The translations under genes and the position numbers were made by a program. Below the pieces are notes generated by a model. The model saw only the letters and a list, made by a program, of their open reading frames with translations. It did not search any database and was not told the DNA's origin. Positions 37,981-46,108 of a DNA stretch of 64,000 nucleotides are shown piece by piece. Origin of the DNA: RYN-230 sp963723595 (lineage in GTDB: Bacteria > Actinomycetota > Actinomycetes > Streptosporangiales > Streptosporangiaceae). The stretch is taken from contig CAVRRQ010000002.1 in the NCBI GenBank assembly GCA_963723595.1, forward strand, positions 992,001 through 1,056,000. The letters are read 5' to 3'. Positions within the stretch are counted from its first letter, which is position 1, and each line of letters opens with the position of its first letter.

Positions 37981-38992
37981 TCACGGCGACCCCGGTGACC
38001 CGGTTGCTGCGCTGATGTCCCTGACGTACCAGGTTCCGTTCTGCTTCACGACGGTGAGCGCATAGCTCATCTGGAGCTGGGCCGGCGCTCCGCCCTTGAT
38101 GACCTGACCAGATGAGCTTCTGGGCGGCACGCTCCAGACGACGGTCGCCATGATATGGCGGGTCGCGCCGCCAGGGGGGACGCTGATGCTAGTGATGGAG
38201 CGAAAAATCACCGCGTTGCTCAGCCCGGTCAGCGACGTGCCGGGAGCCAGGAAACGGCCCAGGGTCACCTGATTGCCACTGGCGTAGGCCTGGAAAAAGG
38301 CCGGGAGCTGGTTGGTCAGCACGGCCTGGGTGGCGGAATCAGAACCCGCGGGCGCGGCTGAGGGCAGGGCGGCCCGGCCCGGGGCCGGCAGCCAGGCGGG
38401 CGCACTGGAAACGACCAGCCCGGCGGAAGACGCGTAAACGGGCACCCCGAGCTGCATCAACTGGCCATTGACCCTGGCCAGCAGCGTCACCACGGCGTGC
38501 TGGGCATCCTGCACAGTCGGTGGTGGATACCTGTTCGGACTGCAGTTGCGAGGTCCCCTGGCCGTTCCAGCCCAGCTGCGGATCGGACCCGCTGGGCAGG
38601 AAGGCGCCCAGCTCAGCGGCGCGCTGACCGGCTTTGCCGGGGCTGTAGGTCAGGTACACCTGGCCGAACTGGAGGGCGTAGGCGTCGGCGAGGGTGACGG
38701 GGAACCCCTTGTCCGCCGGGGCGGACGCGGCCGGGGCCGGGGCCGCCTGCCCCGAGCCGGACTCGTCCGACACGATAGCGACGATGCCGCGGTAACCAAT
38801 GAGGAGCAGCACGGCCCAGGCGACACCGCGAAAGAGCCAGACGAGCCAGCGGCCGCCCGCACCGCCCCAGGTCCGCCCCGGCCGTCGCGAGCGCCCCGTC
38901 TGGTCGCGCCCCGAAAACTCGGTCTCCGATTCGGAGTCCAGCCCGTGCTCACCCAAATGCGGACTGCGATCAACGGTTGACCGGCGAACCAT
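37981..38992 (-). CDS. TcpC/VirB8-like conjugation protein, frame-broken
   Basis: First gene of the cluster. ATG 38992 follows GGAGGTG. A basic cytosolic leader precedes one membrane helix (WLVWLFRGVAWAVLLLIGYRG, about residues 49-69), followed by a first NTF2-like domain (LADAYALQFGQVYLTY). At about 38512-38519 one extra base breaks the frame; the continuation VQDAQHAVVTLLARVNGQL leads to the second domain, ending VVKQNGTWYVRDISAATG at 37981. TcpC (Tn916 Orf13, ICEBs1 ConB) has precisely this helix plus two NTF2-like domains and is needed for channel assembly. Confidence 0.8.
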
Positions 38993-39630
38993 CGCACCTC
39001 CGCCCGTTCCTGCGCACGCGCAGCAATGAGTTGCGGTGCCTTCCTATGCCGTCTATCGCCCTATTCTGCGCCATAACCCGCCGACCCGGGAGCCCCTTTC
39101 GCGAGGCCCGGGGCTGGGCGTGCCAGCAATCACACCACCCATTGACCAGCATGAGAGCAGCGCGATTGCCTCCATAGGGGCCCTGACCTGCGACGACGTC
39201 GAAACGTAGCTTTGCCGGGGACTGGCGGTTGTCCGATGTCAGCGTGTCCTGCACTGCAGGACAAAATAGTTGCACCCGATGCCTTACGATGCACCTTAGC
39301 TGGGTCTGAGAGCCTGGGCCAGCACCGCGACGCCCGTGTCGCACAGCCATCTGCACGACTTCAGGGCATGGCCTGTGCCGGAGTGGCCGGCCCGATTGCC
39401 GGCTACCGGCGGAGTTCGCCCTCATACTAAACCACTACCCTGCTGGCCCTTAGCATGCGCAAATCGCCTGGCTTATCGAGTCTCAGAAGCCACGAATCTC
39501 ACTGCCCACCCACAAGCCCGCTGCCGTACAACCGGATTAGGGGCCTGGCGCATGCTCGGCACCGTTAAGCCGATCGGAGAGCTGCCCTCCGCCGCGTCGC
39601 AGGCAACGTCAGCAGCCCTGTGTGGCTCCG
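38993..39630. other. Less GC-rich non-coding stretch upstream of the conjugation cluster
   Basis: About 640 bases with no believable gene; several lines are near 50-60 percent GC, against about 73 percent around it. It contains the 19-bp palindrome at 39245-39263. I looked for tRNA cloverleaves and phage attachment-type direct repeats and saw none. The stretch probably holds the promoter and control region of the minus-strand cluster starting at 38992. Confidence 0.6.
39245..39263. promoter_or_regulatory. Perfect 19-bp palindrome, candidate operator
   Basis: TGTCCTGCACTGCAGGACA has 9-bp perfect arms around one central C. On the minus strand it is directly preceded by TATTTT, which could be a -10, so a bound repressor would cover the start site. 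It lies about 250 bp before the first conjugation gene. The regulator is unknown. Confidence 0.65.
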
Positions 39631-40284
39631 TCACAATCCCGTGACCAGGTCAGGTGGCAGGTGGCTGACGTCTGCGAGGCGGGCCAGAAGTGTGTGACTC
39701 GGGGCACCTGAGGCGTGGCGCCCATTCGGCCAGTGGTGGAACTCCGTAATTGACGCGTGCGCGACCAGAGCCTCTGTCGTCCAGGGAACGTCCGGTCCCA
39801 ACCCGAAGACCCACCGCAGCACGGCATCGATGACGCCTGAATGGACGACCAGCACCAGGCGGCCGGCTGGCGGTTCCGTCACGAGCGCCCGCAGCACGCT
39901 CTGCACTCGCCCGTGGAATTCACGCAGGGACTCTCCCCCGGGCGCCCGATCCTCGGGCCGCCACAGAGCCAGGTCCTCGCGCTCGTCACCCTGTTCCCAG
40001 GTCCAGCCCGGGCCGAACCGGAACTCGTCCAGGCCGGCTACCTTCTCGGGCGCTCGACCGAATGCTGACGCGGTGCCGACCGCACGCCTCAGGGTGCTGG
40101 CGATCAGGCGGTCATCCTCCGCCAGACTGATGGCTGACCCGGCCGCCGCGGCCTGGCGGCGGCCAAGCCGCGTCAGCGGCCCGTCGCCCCCTGCCCGCTC
40201 CTGCTGACCGTGCCTCACCATCAGCACGCGTACTGGTGATGGCTCAGGATCAGGCACGAATGGCGAAGGTACCGGTGCCGTCAC
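39631..40284 (-). CDS. Histidine phosphatase (phosphoglycerate mutase-like) family protein
   Basis: About 217 residues from GTG 40284; the open frame extends to 40362 but would overlap the PIN gene. The catalytic RHG motif is present as VLMVRHGQQERAG, followed by GPLTRLGRRQA, the second arginine in IASTLRRAVGTA, and the late histidine in LVLVVHSGVIDAVLRW. This is the two-histidine phosphatase fold. The substrate (sugar phosphate, nucleotide or protein) cannot be deduced. Its neighbours are accessory genes rather than glycolytic ones. Confidence 0.85.
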   Translation of the reverse strand: MTAPVPSPFVPDPEPSPVRVLMVRHGQQERAGGDGPLTRLGRRQAAAAGSAISLAEDDRLIASTLRRAVGTASAFGRAPEKVAGLDEFRFGPGWTWEQGDEREDLALWRPEDRAPGGESLREFHGRVQSVLRALVTEPPAGRLVLVVHSGVIDAVLRWVFGLGPDVPWTTEALVAHASITEFHHWPNGRHASGAPSHTLLARLADVSHLPPDLVTGL

Positions 40285-40322
40285 CGATACACATGGATGG
40301 GGCAGCCGGACCCCGGCGTTCC

Positions 40323-40574
40323 TCAAGACTCTTCGACGTAGGCCGCTCCACTGTCCCGACATGCCGCGAGCAATTCCTCACGCGTCAGGACCGGGAACCC
40401 CTGGAGATTCTCTAGGAGGGCCAGCACACGGTCGCGTTGCTTGACCGACCCGAGCGCCAGTTCCTCGATCACAGCACGATGACATCCGACCCGATTGTCA
40501 CGGAGGAGCGCAACGAGTGAAGGCTCGGAAACATGGAAGTGGTCGATCCAGATCGAGGTGTCGACCAGGATCAC
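40323..40574 (-). pseudogene. Truncated PIN-domain (VapC-like) toxin
   Basis: 83 residues from GTG 40574. The PIN start ILVDTSIWIDHF, with the first catalytic Asp, and the conserved glutamate in CHRAVIEELALGS are present. The protein stops after SGAAYVEES, whereas VapC proteins run to about 130 residues and carry further acidic residues in a DxHLLASA-type segment. No continuation is seen in other frames. It is probably inactive. The GTG overlaps a TGA (GTGA) of the degraded frame upstream, as in vapBC operons. Confidence 0.65.
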
Positions 40575-40742
40575 CTGGCGTCGTCCGCCGGCGCGGCGCC
40601 GCGCAGGGCCACGGTGCCGAGCCGGATGATCTCGACGCCGAGGCGGTACCGCCGGCCGGACCGGGCCGCCTAGGGCCGCCAGGCGCTTGGCGCTCTCCAC
40701 CAGTCGACGGCGCCCTGATGCCAGGCCGGAATACGGCCGCAC
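40571..40742 (-). pseudogene. Degenerate VapB-like antitoxin remnant
   Basis: The frame before the PIN gene ends LVESAKRLAALGGPVRPAVPP plus RRR, closely resembling the C-terminus of DUF2191-type VapB antitoxins, but there is no recognisable ribbon-helix-helix N-terminus and the frame runs into the toxin gene. A second frame ends LGTVALRGAAPADDAR with TGA at 40571. The pieces are consistent with a decayed antitoxin gene; confidence is limited by shortness. Confidence 0.35.
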
Positions 40743-40832
40743 GTTGAAGCGGAACTCGACCTGCTCACGGCTTGCCTCATAGGCTTCTCGGACAGACTCG
40801 GTCGTGGTCCGCCCGCCCGGCGTTCCCTATGG

Positions 40833-41377
40833 TCACAGCGGCGTGAGGATCATCAGGATCTCGTCTCTCGTGTCGCCGGGGGCGAGCCGCAGCTTGCCGG
40901 GCCAGCGCCCTGTTATCTGCCAGCCGAGCCGACCGTAAAAGTCTTCGAGGCCCATTCCGCCGCGCACCGCCAGGTGGAGCTGCTCCAGGCCCATCTCGTC
41001 ACGGGCAACTTCCCTGAGCCGGCCATCAGGGCCGATCCGATGCCCGTGTTCCGGCGCACGAGCTGCGTCTGCAAGTGGCTGACCACACCCCAGTGTGCGA
41101 TGAGAGGGCTGGGGTCGCGGGTGAGGGCTACCCAGCCCGCGAGGGCGCCGCCGACACGGGCAAGCAGTAATCGGCTCTGGCTTGGGTTGAGGCGGCCTGC
41201 AAGGGCATCGACTGCCGGCCGGACGTGACTTCCGTTGACTGGGGGAAACGGGAATCCCGCCGCGCCGCCGGCGTTCGTGACCGCGATCCAGCATGCGGCC
41301 AGCTCCTGCCTCACCGCTGGATCGGCCTCACCTGGGCGGGTGAGCTGGGTTATGTCGAGGTCCTCGCGGATCGTCAT
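40833..41377 (-). CDS. GNAT-family N-acetyltransferase, frame-broken
   Basis: ATG 41377 opens a GNAT fold: LLLARVGGALAGWVALTRDP, then LVRRNTGIGSALMA, the acetyl-CoA loop. At 41019-41024 one base appears to be missing (CCGG where CCCGG would fit). Restoring it joins to RLREVARDEMGLEQLHLAVRGG and the closing MGLEDFYGRLGWQITGRWPG, stop at 40833. Together about 181 residues. The substrate is unknown; the neighbouring gene is also a GNAT protein but not a close copy. Confidence 0.72.
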
Positions 41378-41419
41378 GGCCCGACTGTCTCACCCAGAGG
41401 TGACAATTCCCGCAGCGCT

Positions 41420-41842
41420 TCACAACGGCACGGCGTCGTGAAAGAACACATGCTCAGGGTCGCCGTCGTCAAGGCCGCTGAGAACTCCGCTGGCAGTCCA
41501 GCCTTCACTACGCAGCAGTTCCCTCATCGGAGCATTCGACTGGTTCGTGGAAGTGAACACCCTCGATGTCGAAGCATGCCCCAGGGCAGACCGCATGAGG
41601 AGACGCGCCAGGCCCTGCCGCCGCCAGGGAGGCGCTACGAAGAGCAGATCGACGAAGTCGCGGTGGTAGAAGTGGCCGGGCCTGATGCCGAGGAAGCCGA
41701 CGATCTGACCGTGCTCGACGGCAACCAGGCTGGCTCGGTCCCGGACGAGCGCCCGGATCTCCTCGCGCCTGTCGGGGCCCTGGGGATCGATGACCACGAT
41801 GGCACCGACGTCGGCGGCCTGCGCTGCGCGGAATTCAGCCAT
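41420..41842 (-). CDS. GNAT-family N-acetyltransferase
   Basis: 140 residues, complete. The GNAT core is clear: ADVGAIVVIDPQ, SLVAVEHGQIVGFLGIRPG, then DLLFVAPPWRRQGLARLL (motif A, R/QxxGxG/A-like) and FTSTNQSNAPMRELLRSEGW (motif B). It lies 43 bp downstream of, and 18 bp before, its neighbours on the same strand; ychF ends at 41861 upstream in the transcript. Substrate unknown. Confidence 0.85.
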   Translation of the reverse strand: MAEFRAAQAADVGAIVVIDPQGPDRREEIRALVRDRASLVAVEHGQIVGFLGIRPGHFYHRDFVDLLFVAPPWRRQGLARLLMRSALGHASTSRVFTSTNQSNAPMRELLRSEGWTASGVLSGLDDGDPEHVFFHDAVPL

Positions 41843-41860
41843 GGTGAGCCTTCACGATGG

Positions 41861-42952
41861 TTAGACGTTGAAGCGAAAGTCGACGACGTCGCCGTCGCGC
41901 ATCACGTAGTCCTTGCCCTCGATGCGCACCTTGCCCACGGCGCGGGCCGCGGTGAGCGATCCGGCCGCGACGAGGTCGTCGAACGCCACCACTTCGGCCT
42001 TGATGAAGCCACGCTGGAAGTCGGTGTGGATGACCCCCGCCGCCTCGGGGGCCGTCGCGCCGGCCGGGATCTCCCAGGCCCGGACCTCTTTGGGTCCCGC
42101 GGTGAGGAACGTCATCAGGCCCAGGGCGGCGAACCCCGCGTGCGCGAGCCGGTTCAGTCCCGGCTCACCCATGCCGAGCTCGGCCGCCATTTCCGCCACC
42201 TCATCCTCGGGCAGTTCGGCCAGTTCCGCCTCGGTCTTCACGTCCAGGAAGATCACCTGGGCCGGCGCCACCTGAGCGGCCAGCTTGGCCCGCAGTTCCT
42301 CGTCCGCCAGTTCGGCTTCATCCATGTTGAACACGTAAACGAACGGCTTCGCGGTGAGCAGGTGGAGATCGCGGAGGTCAGCCAGGTCGATGCCGGCCGC
42401 GGCTGCCCCGGCGAACAGCGTGGTGCCGCCGTCCAGAACCTGCTGGGCGGCGGCGGCCGCATCAGCCACCCGTTGCCGTTCCGGGTTCTTGGCGAACTTC
42501 GCTTCTTTAACGAGGCGGGGTACCGCCTTCTCCAGGGTCTGCAGATCGGCCAGGATCAGTTCGGTGGCGACGGTGTCAACGTCGCGCGCGGGTGATACGT
42601 CGCCATCGACATGGCTCACATCGGGATCGGAGAACACCCTGACGACCTGGCAGATCGCGTCGGTCTCCCGGATATGCGCCAGGAACTGGTTGCCCAGCCC
42701 CTGGCCCTGTGACGCCCCGCGCACCAGCCCGGCGATATCCACGAACCGCACGGTGGCGGGCACGATGGGGGCCGAGTCGTAGAGCCCGGCGAGGACCGCG
42801 AGCCGCGGATCGGGGATGCCGACGATGCCCACGTTCGGCTCGATCGTCGCGAACGGGTAGTTGGAGGCGAGCGCGCTGGCTCTCGTCAACGCGTTGAACA
42901 GGGTGGACTTGCCGACATTGGGCAGCCCGACGATGCCGATCGAGAGACTCAC
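41861..42952 (-). CDS. ychF: Redox-regulated ATPase YchF (Obg-like)
   Basis: 363 residues from GTG 42952, where homology starts with SLSIGIVGLPNVGKSTLFNAL (G1). G3 is VDIAGLVRGASQGQGLGNQFL, the nucleotide-base motif is the ATP-type FVYVFNMDEAE, and the C-terminal TGS domain ends DYVMRDGDVVDFRFNV. YchF/OLA1 proteins hydrolyse ATP, bind ribosomes and respond to oxidative stress. It is divergent from rmuC with a gap of about 70-110 bp that should hold both promoters. Confidence 0.95.
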   Translation of the reverse strand: MSLSIGIVGLPNVGKSTLFNALTRASALASNYPFATIEPNVGIVGIPDPRLAVLAGLYDSAPIVPATVRFVDIAGLVRGASQGQGLGNQFLAHIRETDAICQVVRVFSDPDVSHVDGDVSPARDVDTVATELILADLQTLEKAVPRLVKEAKFAKNPERQRVADAAAAAQQVLDGGTTLFAGAAAAGIDLADLRDLHLLTAKPFVYVFNMDEAELADEELRAKLAAQVAPAQVIFLDVKTEAELAELPEDEVAEMAAELGMGEPGLNRLAHAGFAALGLMTFLTAGPKEVRAWEIPAGATAPEAAGVIHTDFQRGFIKAEVVAFDDLVAAGSLTAARAVGKVRIEGKDYVMRDGDVVDFRFNV

Positions 42953-43019
42953 CTGCGTGAGTCTAGAGCGGGCCGCGGGGTGAACCCGCCGGGCCTGTCC
43001 CTGACCCGTCCCGCTAAGC

Positions 43020-44519
43020 GTGTCGGATGGGAAACTGTCAGTGGCCGCTGCCACCATGGCGGCCATGGACGTCTTCTGGATGTTCGCCCTGCTCGCGCTG
43101 GGTGCCGTGGTCGGCGCGGCTCTCGGTTACCTGTACGCCCGGGGGCGGCTGGCCGGCCTGACGGCCGACCTCACCGGGCAGGCCCGCGCGGCCGAGGAGC
43201 GGGCGCGCGCCGCCCAGGACCGGGCCGCCATCCTTGAGCGTGCCGCCCAGGAACGGGCGGCGCTGATCGACGGCCAGCTCGCCGAGCGCTTCCAGGCCAT
43301 GTCAGCCCAGGCCCTCGACCGCAGCACCACGATGTTCCTGGAGCTGGCCGAGGGCAGGCTCAGCGCGGCCAACGCCAGGGCCGCGGGTGAACTGGAGACG
43401 CGCCGGGCGGCCGTCGAGCACCTGGTGCAGCCGCTACGGGACACCCTGGCCAAGGTGGAAGTCCAGCTGCGCGAGACCGAGGAAGCGCGGCACCTGTCGC
43501 ACGCGGCCCTGACCGAGCAGATGAAGATCACCCGCCAGAGTTCCGATGACCTGCGCACCCAGACCCAGGCCCTGGTCACTGCCCTGAGGAGGCCGGAGGC
43601 CCGCGGCCGGTGGGGCGAGATGCAGCTGCGCCGGGTGGTGGAACTGTCCGGGATGGCCCCCCGGTGTGACTTCGACGAGCAGGTCAGCGTGCAGTCCGCC
43701 GAGGGCACGGTCCGCCCCGACATGGTGGTGCGGCTGGCGGGCGGGAAGAACATCGTGGTCAACTCCAAGGTCTCCCTCGCCGCGTACCTGGAAGCGGCGG
43801 AGACCTCGGACGAGGCGGTCCGCGCCGCGCGGCTGGACGCCCATGCGCGGCACCTGCGCGCGCACGTCGACCAGCTCGCCGCGAAGTCGTACTGGACCAC
43901 GCTCAGCCCCGCACCCGAGTTCGTGGTGCTCTTCATTCCCGGCGAGGCGTTCCTGGCCCCGGCGCTGGAACACGATCCGGCGCTGCTGGAGCACGCGATG
44001 GCCCGCAAGGTGCATATCGCCACGCCCACCACGCTGGTCACGATGCTCCGGACCGCCCAGTACGCGTGGCAGCAGGACGCGCTGGCCGAGAACGCCCGGG
44101 CCGCCTTCGACCTGGGCCGTGAGCTCTACGAGCGGATCTCCGGCCTGGGGCGGCATATGGACCGCCTCGGCCGCGCGCTCACCTCCGCGGTCACCACCTA
44201 TAACCAGGCCGTCGGTTCACTCGAAACCCGGGTCCTGGTTAGCGCGCGCAAGCTGAACCAGCTTGGCGTGGTGGACGGCGACCTGCAGACCCCTGGCCTC
44301 ATCGAGGAGGCCACCAGGACGCTGTCCGCTCCCGAACTGGCCGCCCCCGAACCGGCCGCTCCCGAACCGGCCGTCCCCGAACCGGCCGCCCGCGAGCTGG
44401 CCGTCCCGCAGCAGCCTGATCCCTCCGACCCCGGGAGGACCGGCCCGGAGCCTCCCCGCGCTGCCGGGGAACCAGGAGCCGTGATGGCGATCCCGGGCCG
44501 CAATGGCGCAGCCGGTTAA
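43020..44519 (+). CDS. rmuC: RmuC-family DNA recombination-limiting protein
   Basis: 499 residues from GTG 43020; ATG 43065 (MDVFWMFALLALG) may be the true start because it places the membrane helix at the N-terminus. After the helix comes a coiled coil (AQDRAAILERAAQERA) and the RmuC nuclease-like core: GRWGEMQLRRVVELSGM, RPDMVVRLAGGKNIVVNSK, FVVLFIPGEAFLAPAL and KVHIATPTTLVTMLRTAQY. The last 60 residues are Pro/Glu/Ala pentapeptide repeats (PEPAAPEPAVPEP). RmuC restrains rearrangements between inverted repeats. Confidence 0.92.
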   Translation: MSDGKLSVAAATMAAMDVFWMFALLALGAVVGAALGYLYARGRLAGLTADLTGQARAAEERARAAQDRAAILERAAQERAALIDGQLAERFQAMSAQALDRSTTMFLELAEGRLSAANARAAGELETRRAAVEHLVQPLRDTLAKVEVQLRETEEARHLSHAALTEQMKITRQSSDDLRTQTQALVTALRRPEARGRWGEMQLRRVVELSGMAPRCDFDEQVSVQSAEGTVRPDMVVRLAGGKNIVVNSKVSLAAYLEAAETSDEAVRAARLDAHARHLRAHVDQLAAKSYWTTLSPAPEFVVLFIPGEAFLAPALEHDPALLEHAMARKVHIATPTTLVTMLRTAQYAWQQDALAENARAAFDLGRELYERISGLGRHMDRLGRALTSAVTTYNQAVGSLETRVLVSARKLNQLGVVDGDLQTPGLIEEATRTLSAPELAAPEPAAPEPAVPEPAARELAVPQQPDPSDPGRTGPEPPRAAGEPGAVMAIPGRNGAAG

Positions 44520-45183
44520 GCCCGCCCCACCCGGGCTGAGCATGCTGGCCCGGTCCGGTCACCTGGAGTACGACCGCGTGCTGTTCTTCAGCGACGCCAT
44601 CTTCGCCATCGCGATCACCCTGCTGGTGATCGACATACGGGTCCCTGGCGTCACGAACCCCGCGCGCGAACTCCACGACGCTAGATACAACATCCTCAGC
44701 TTTGGCATCAGCTTCGTGGTGATCGGGCTGTTCTGGATGGGACATCACTCGGTCTTCCGCTACATCACGGTGCTCGACCGGCCCGTGATCGCCATCAACC
44801 TGCTGTTCCTCGGAATCGTCGCGTTCCTGCCCTACCCGACCTCGCTGCTCGGCGGAAACGGCCCGGACCGGGTCCCCACGATCTTCTACGCGGTGTGTAT
44901 TTCCTGCGCCGGGCTCGCCGAGCTGGCCATCTGGCTCTACGCGAGCCAGGCCAAGGACCTCCTGGTGCCCGGCACTCCGCCCGCGGTTCGCCGCTACATG
45001 GCGCTGCGCGTCGCGCGCATTCCGGTGGTTTTCCTGCTGTCGATCCCTATTGCGCTGGTCTCCCCGCAGCTCGCCTCGTACTTCTGGATCCTGGTGGGGG
45101 TGCTCGGGCTGGCGCTGGATCGCTTCGCGCGCCCCGCCGACGAGCACAACGATGAGGGGGAAACCGCTGCCCCGGCCGGCTGA
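44503..45183 (+). CDS. TMEM175-family (DUF1211) potassium channel-like membrane protein
   Basis: 226 residues starting at ATG 44503, overlapping the rmuC end by 17 nt. The hallmark first helix is VLFFSDAIFAIAITLLVIDI, matching the FSDxxFAIAITLL selectivity-filter helix of TMEM175. Five further helices follow (for example NILSFGISFVVIGLFWMGHH, AINLLFLGIVAFLPYP). Bacterial TMEM175 proteins of this single-repeat size form tetrameric K+ -conducting channels. The C-terminus is short and acidic. Confidence 0.88.
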   Translation: MAQPVKPAPPGLSMLARSGHLEYDRVLFFSDAIFAIAITLLVIDIRVPGVTNPARELHDARYNILSFGISFVVIGLFWMGHHSVFRYITVLDRPVIAINLLFLGIVAFLPYPTSLLGGNGPDRVPTIFYAVCISCAGLAELAIWLYASQAKDLLVPGTPPAVRRYMALRVARIPVVFLLSIPIALVSPQLASYFWILVGVLGLALDRFARPADEHNDEGETAAPAG

Positions 45184-45207
45184 TGGCCCGTCCGGGTGAT
45201 CAGCGGA

Positions 45208-45245
45208 GCGTTTGACCAGCGAGCCAGAGCTCCCTGGTCAAACGC
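45208..45245. terminator. Perfect 12-bp inverted repeat after the TMEM175-like gene
   Basis: GCGTTTGACCAG (45208-45219) and CTGGTCAAACGC (45234-45245) are perfect complements around a 14-nt loop that itself contains GAGC/GCTC. It lies 25 bp after the TMEM175-like stop. No T-run follows; the large loop leaves open an operator role. Confidence 0.6.
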
Positions 45246-45391
45246 ATGACCAACGCATTACCCGGCGCCCGGGGAACCACAGTCCAGCCCAGCGCCCGGG
45301 CGTGTCAATGGCCCAGATCGGGCATCGGCCCGGGGTACCGTGGCCAGCGAGGCCGTCATCAGTAACGGCGGCGCCGGGGAGGGAGCACAGG

Positions 45392-46108
45392 GTGTCCCAG
45401 CCACGGCCCGACGCGTCCTGGTCCCGGGGCCGACCGGGGCCGAGCCACTCCGGCTCGTCCCGGAGCACCGCGAATCCCTGGTCCCAGGAGCGGATCGACG
45501 TCCCCGCCGCCGGGCGTCCCGGGAAAGTGGCCGAGACAACCGCCGACCCCTCGCCGGACGCGGAATGGCTGCCAGACGACTCAGAGCCAGCCCCGCCTGC
45601 CGGGCAGGATACGGCCCGGCCGCCGCGGGCGGCCGGAGAGCGCGGCAGGATCGCGCTGACCGGCCGGGGCGCGGTGGCGGGCATGCTCCTGCTGTTCTTT
45701 CTCATCCTGCTGGTGGCCAGCTTGCTGCAGTGGGGCTTCCTGGCCGGGGCGGGCTTCGTGATCGGCAGCGTGGGCGCGGCCTGGTACACCAAGCGGCGGG
45801 ACCTGCTCACGGTCGCGGTCAGCCCGCCGCTGCTGTTCTTCGGCGCGCTCCTGTGCGTCAAGGCCCTCACCGCGAAGGGCAGCACGATCATCTCGACGGT
45901 CGAGGGGACCGCTCTGACCCTGGCGAACGTCGCACCGTGGCTGTTCGCGGGCGTCATCCTGTCGCTGATCGTCGCCTGGGTGCGCGGCCTGCCGCAGTGC
46001 GTCGCTGATCTGCGCCGCGACCTGCGGCCCGATCTCCAGGGACCGCGGCCGGGGAGCGCCCGGGCCACAGCCAGCCGGAGTGGCAACCGGGCCGGGCCGG
46101 GACGCTAG
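45392..46108 (+). CDS. DUF6542-like membrane protein
   Basis: About 238 residues from GTG 45392, preceded by GGAGGGAG at good spacing; the frame is open from 45212 but upstream codons lack bias and cross the hairpin. A Pro/Ser-rich cytoplasmic leader of about 90 residues is followed by four helices (VAGMLLLFFLILLVASLLQWG, AGFVIGSVGAAWY, SPPLLFFGALLCVKAL, VAPWLFAGVILSLIVAWV). This Pro-rich leader plus four-helix layout beside ispH and xseA matches actinobacterial DUF6542. Function is unknown. Confidence 0.8.
   Translation: MSQPRPDASWSRGRPGPSHSGSSRSTANPWSQERIDVPAAGRPGKVAETTADPSPDAEWLPDDSEPAPPAGQDTARPPRAAGERGRIALTGRGAVAGMLLLFFLILLVASLLQWGFLAGAGFVIGSVGAAWYTKRRDLLTVAVSPPLLFFGALLCVKALTAKGSTIISTVEGTALTLANVAPWLFAGVILSLIVAWVRGLPQCVADLRRDLRPDLQGPRPGSARATASRSGNRAGPGR

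Noticed and set aside
38993..39630. tRNA gene or attachment site
   Set aside because: No cloverleaf, no CCA-type 3' end and no matching direct repeat at the other end of the cluster.
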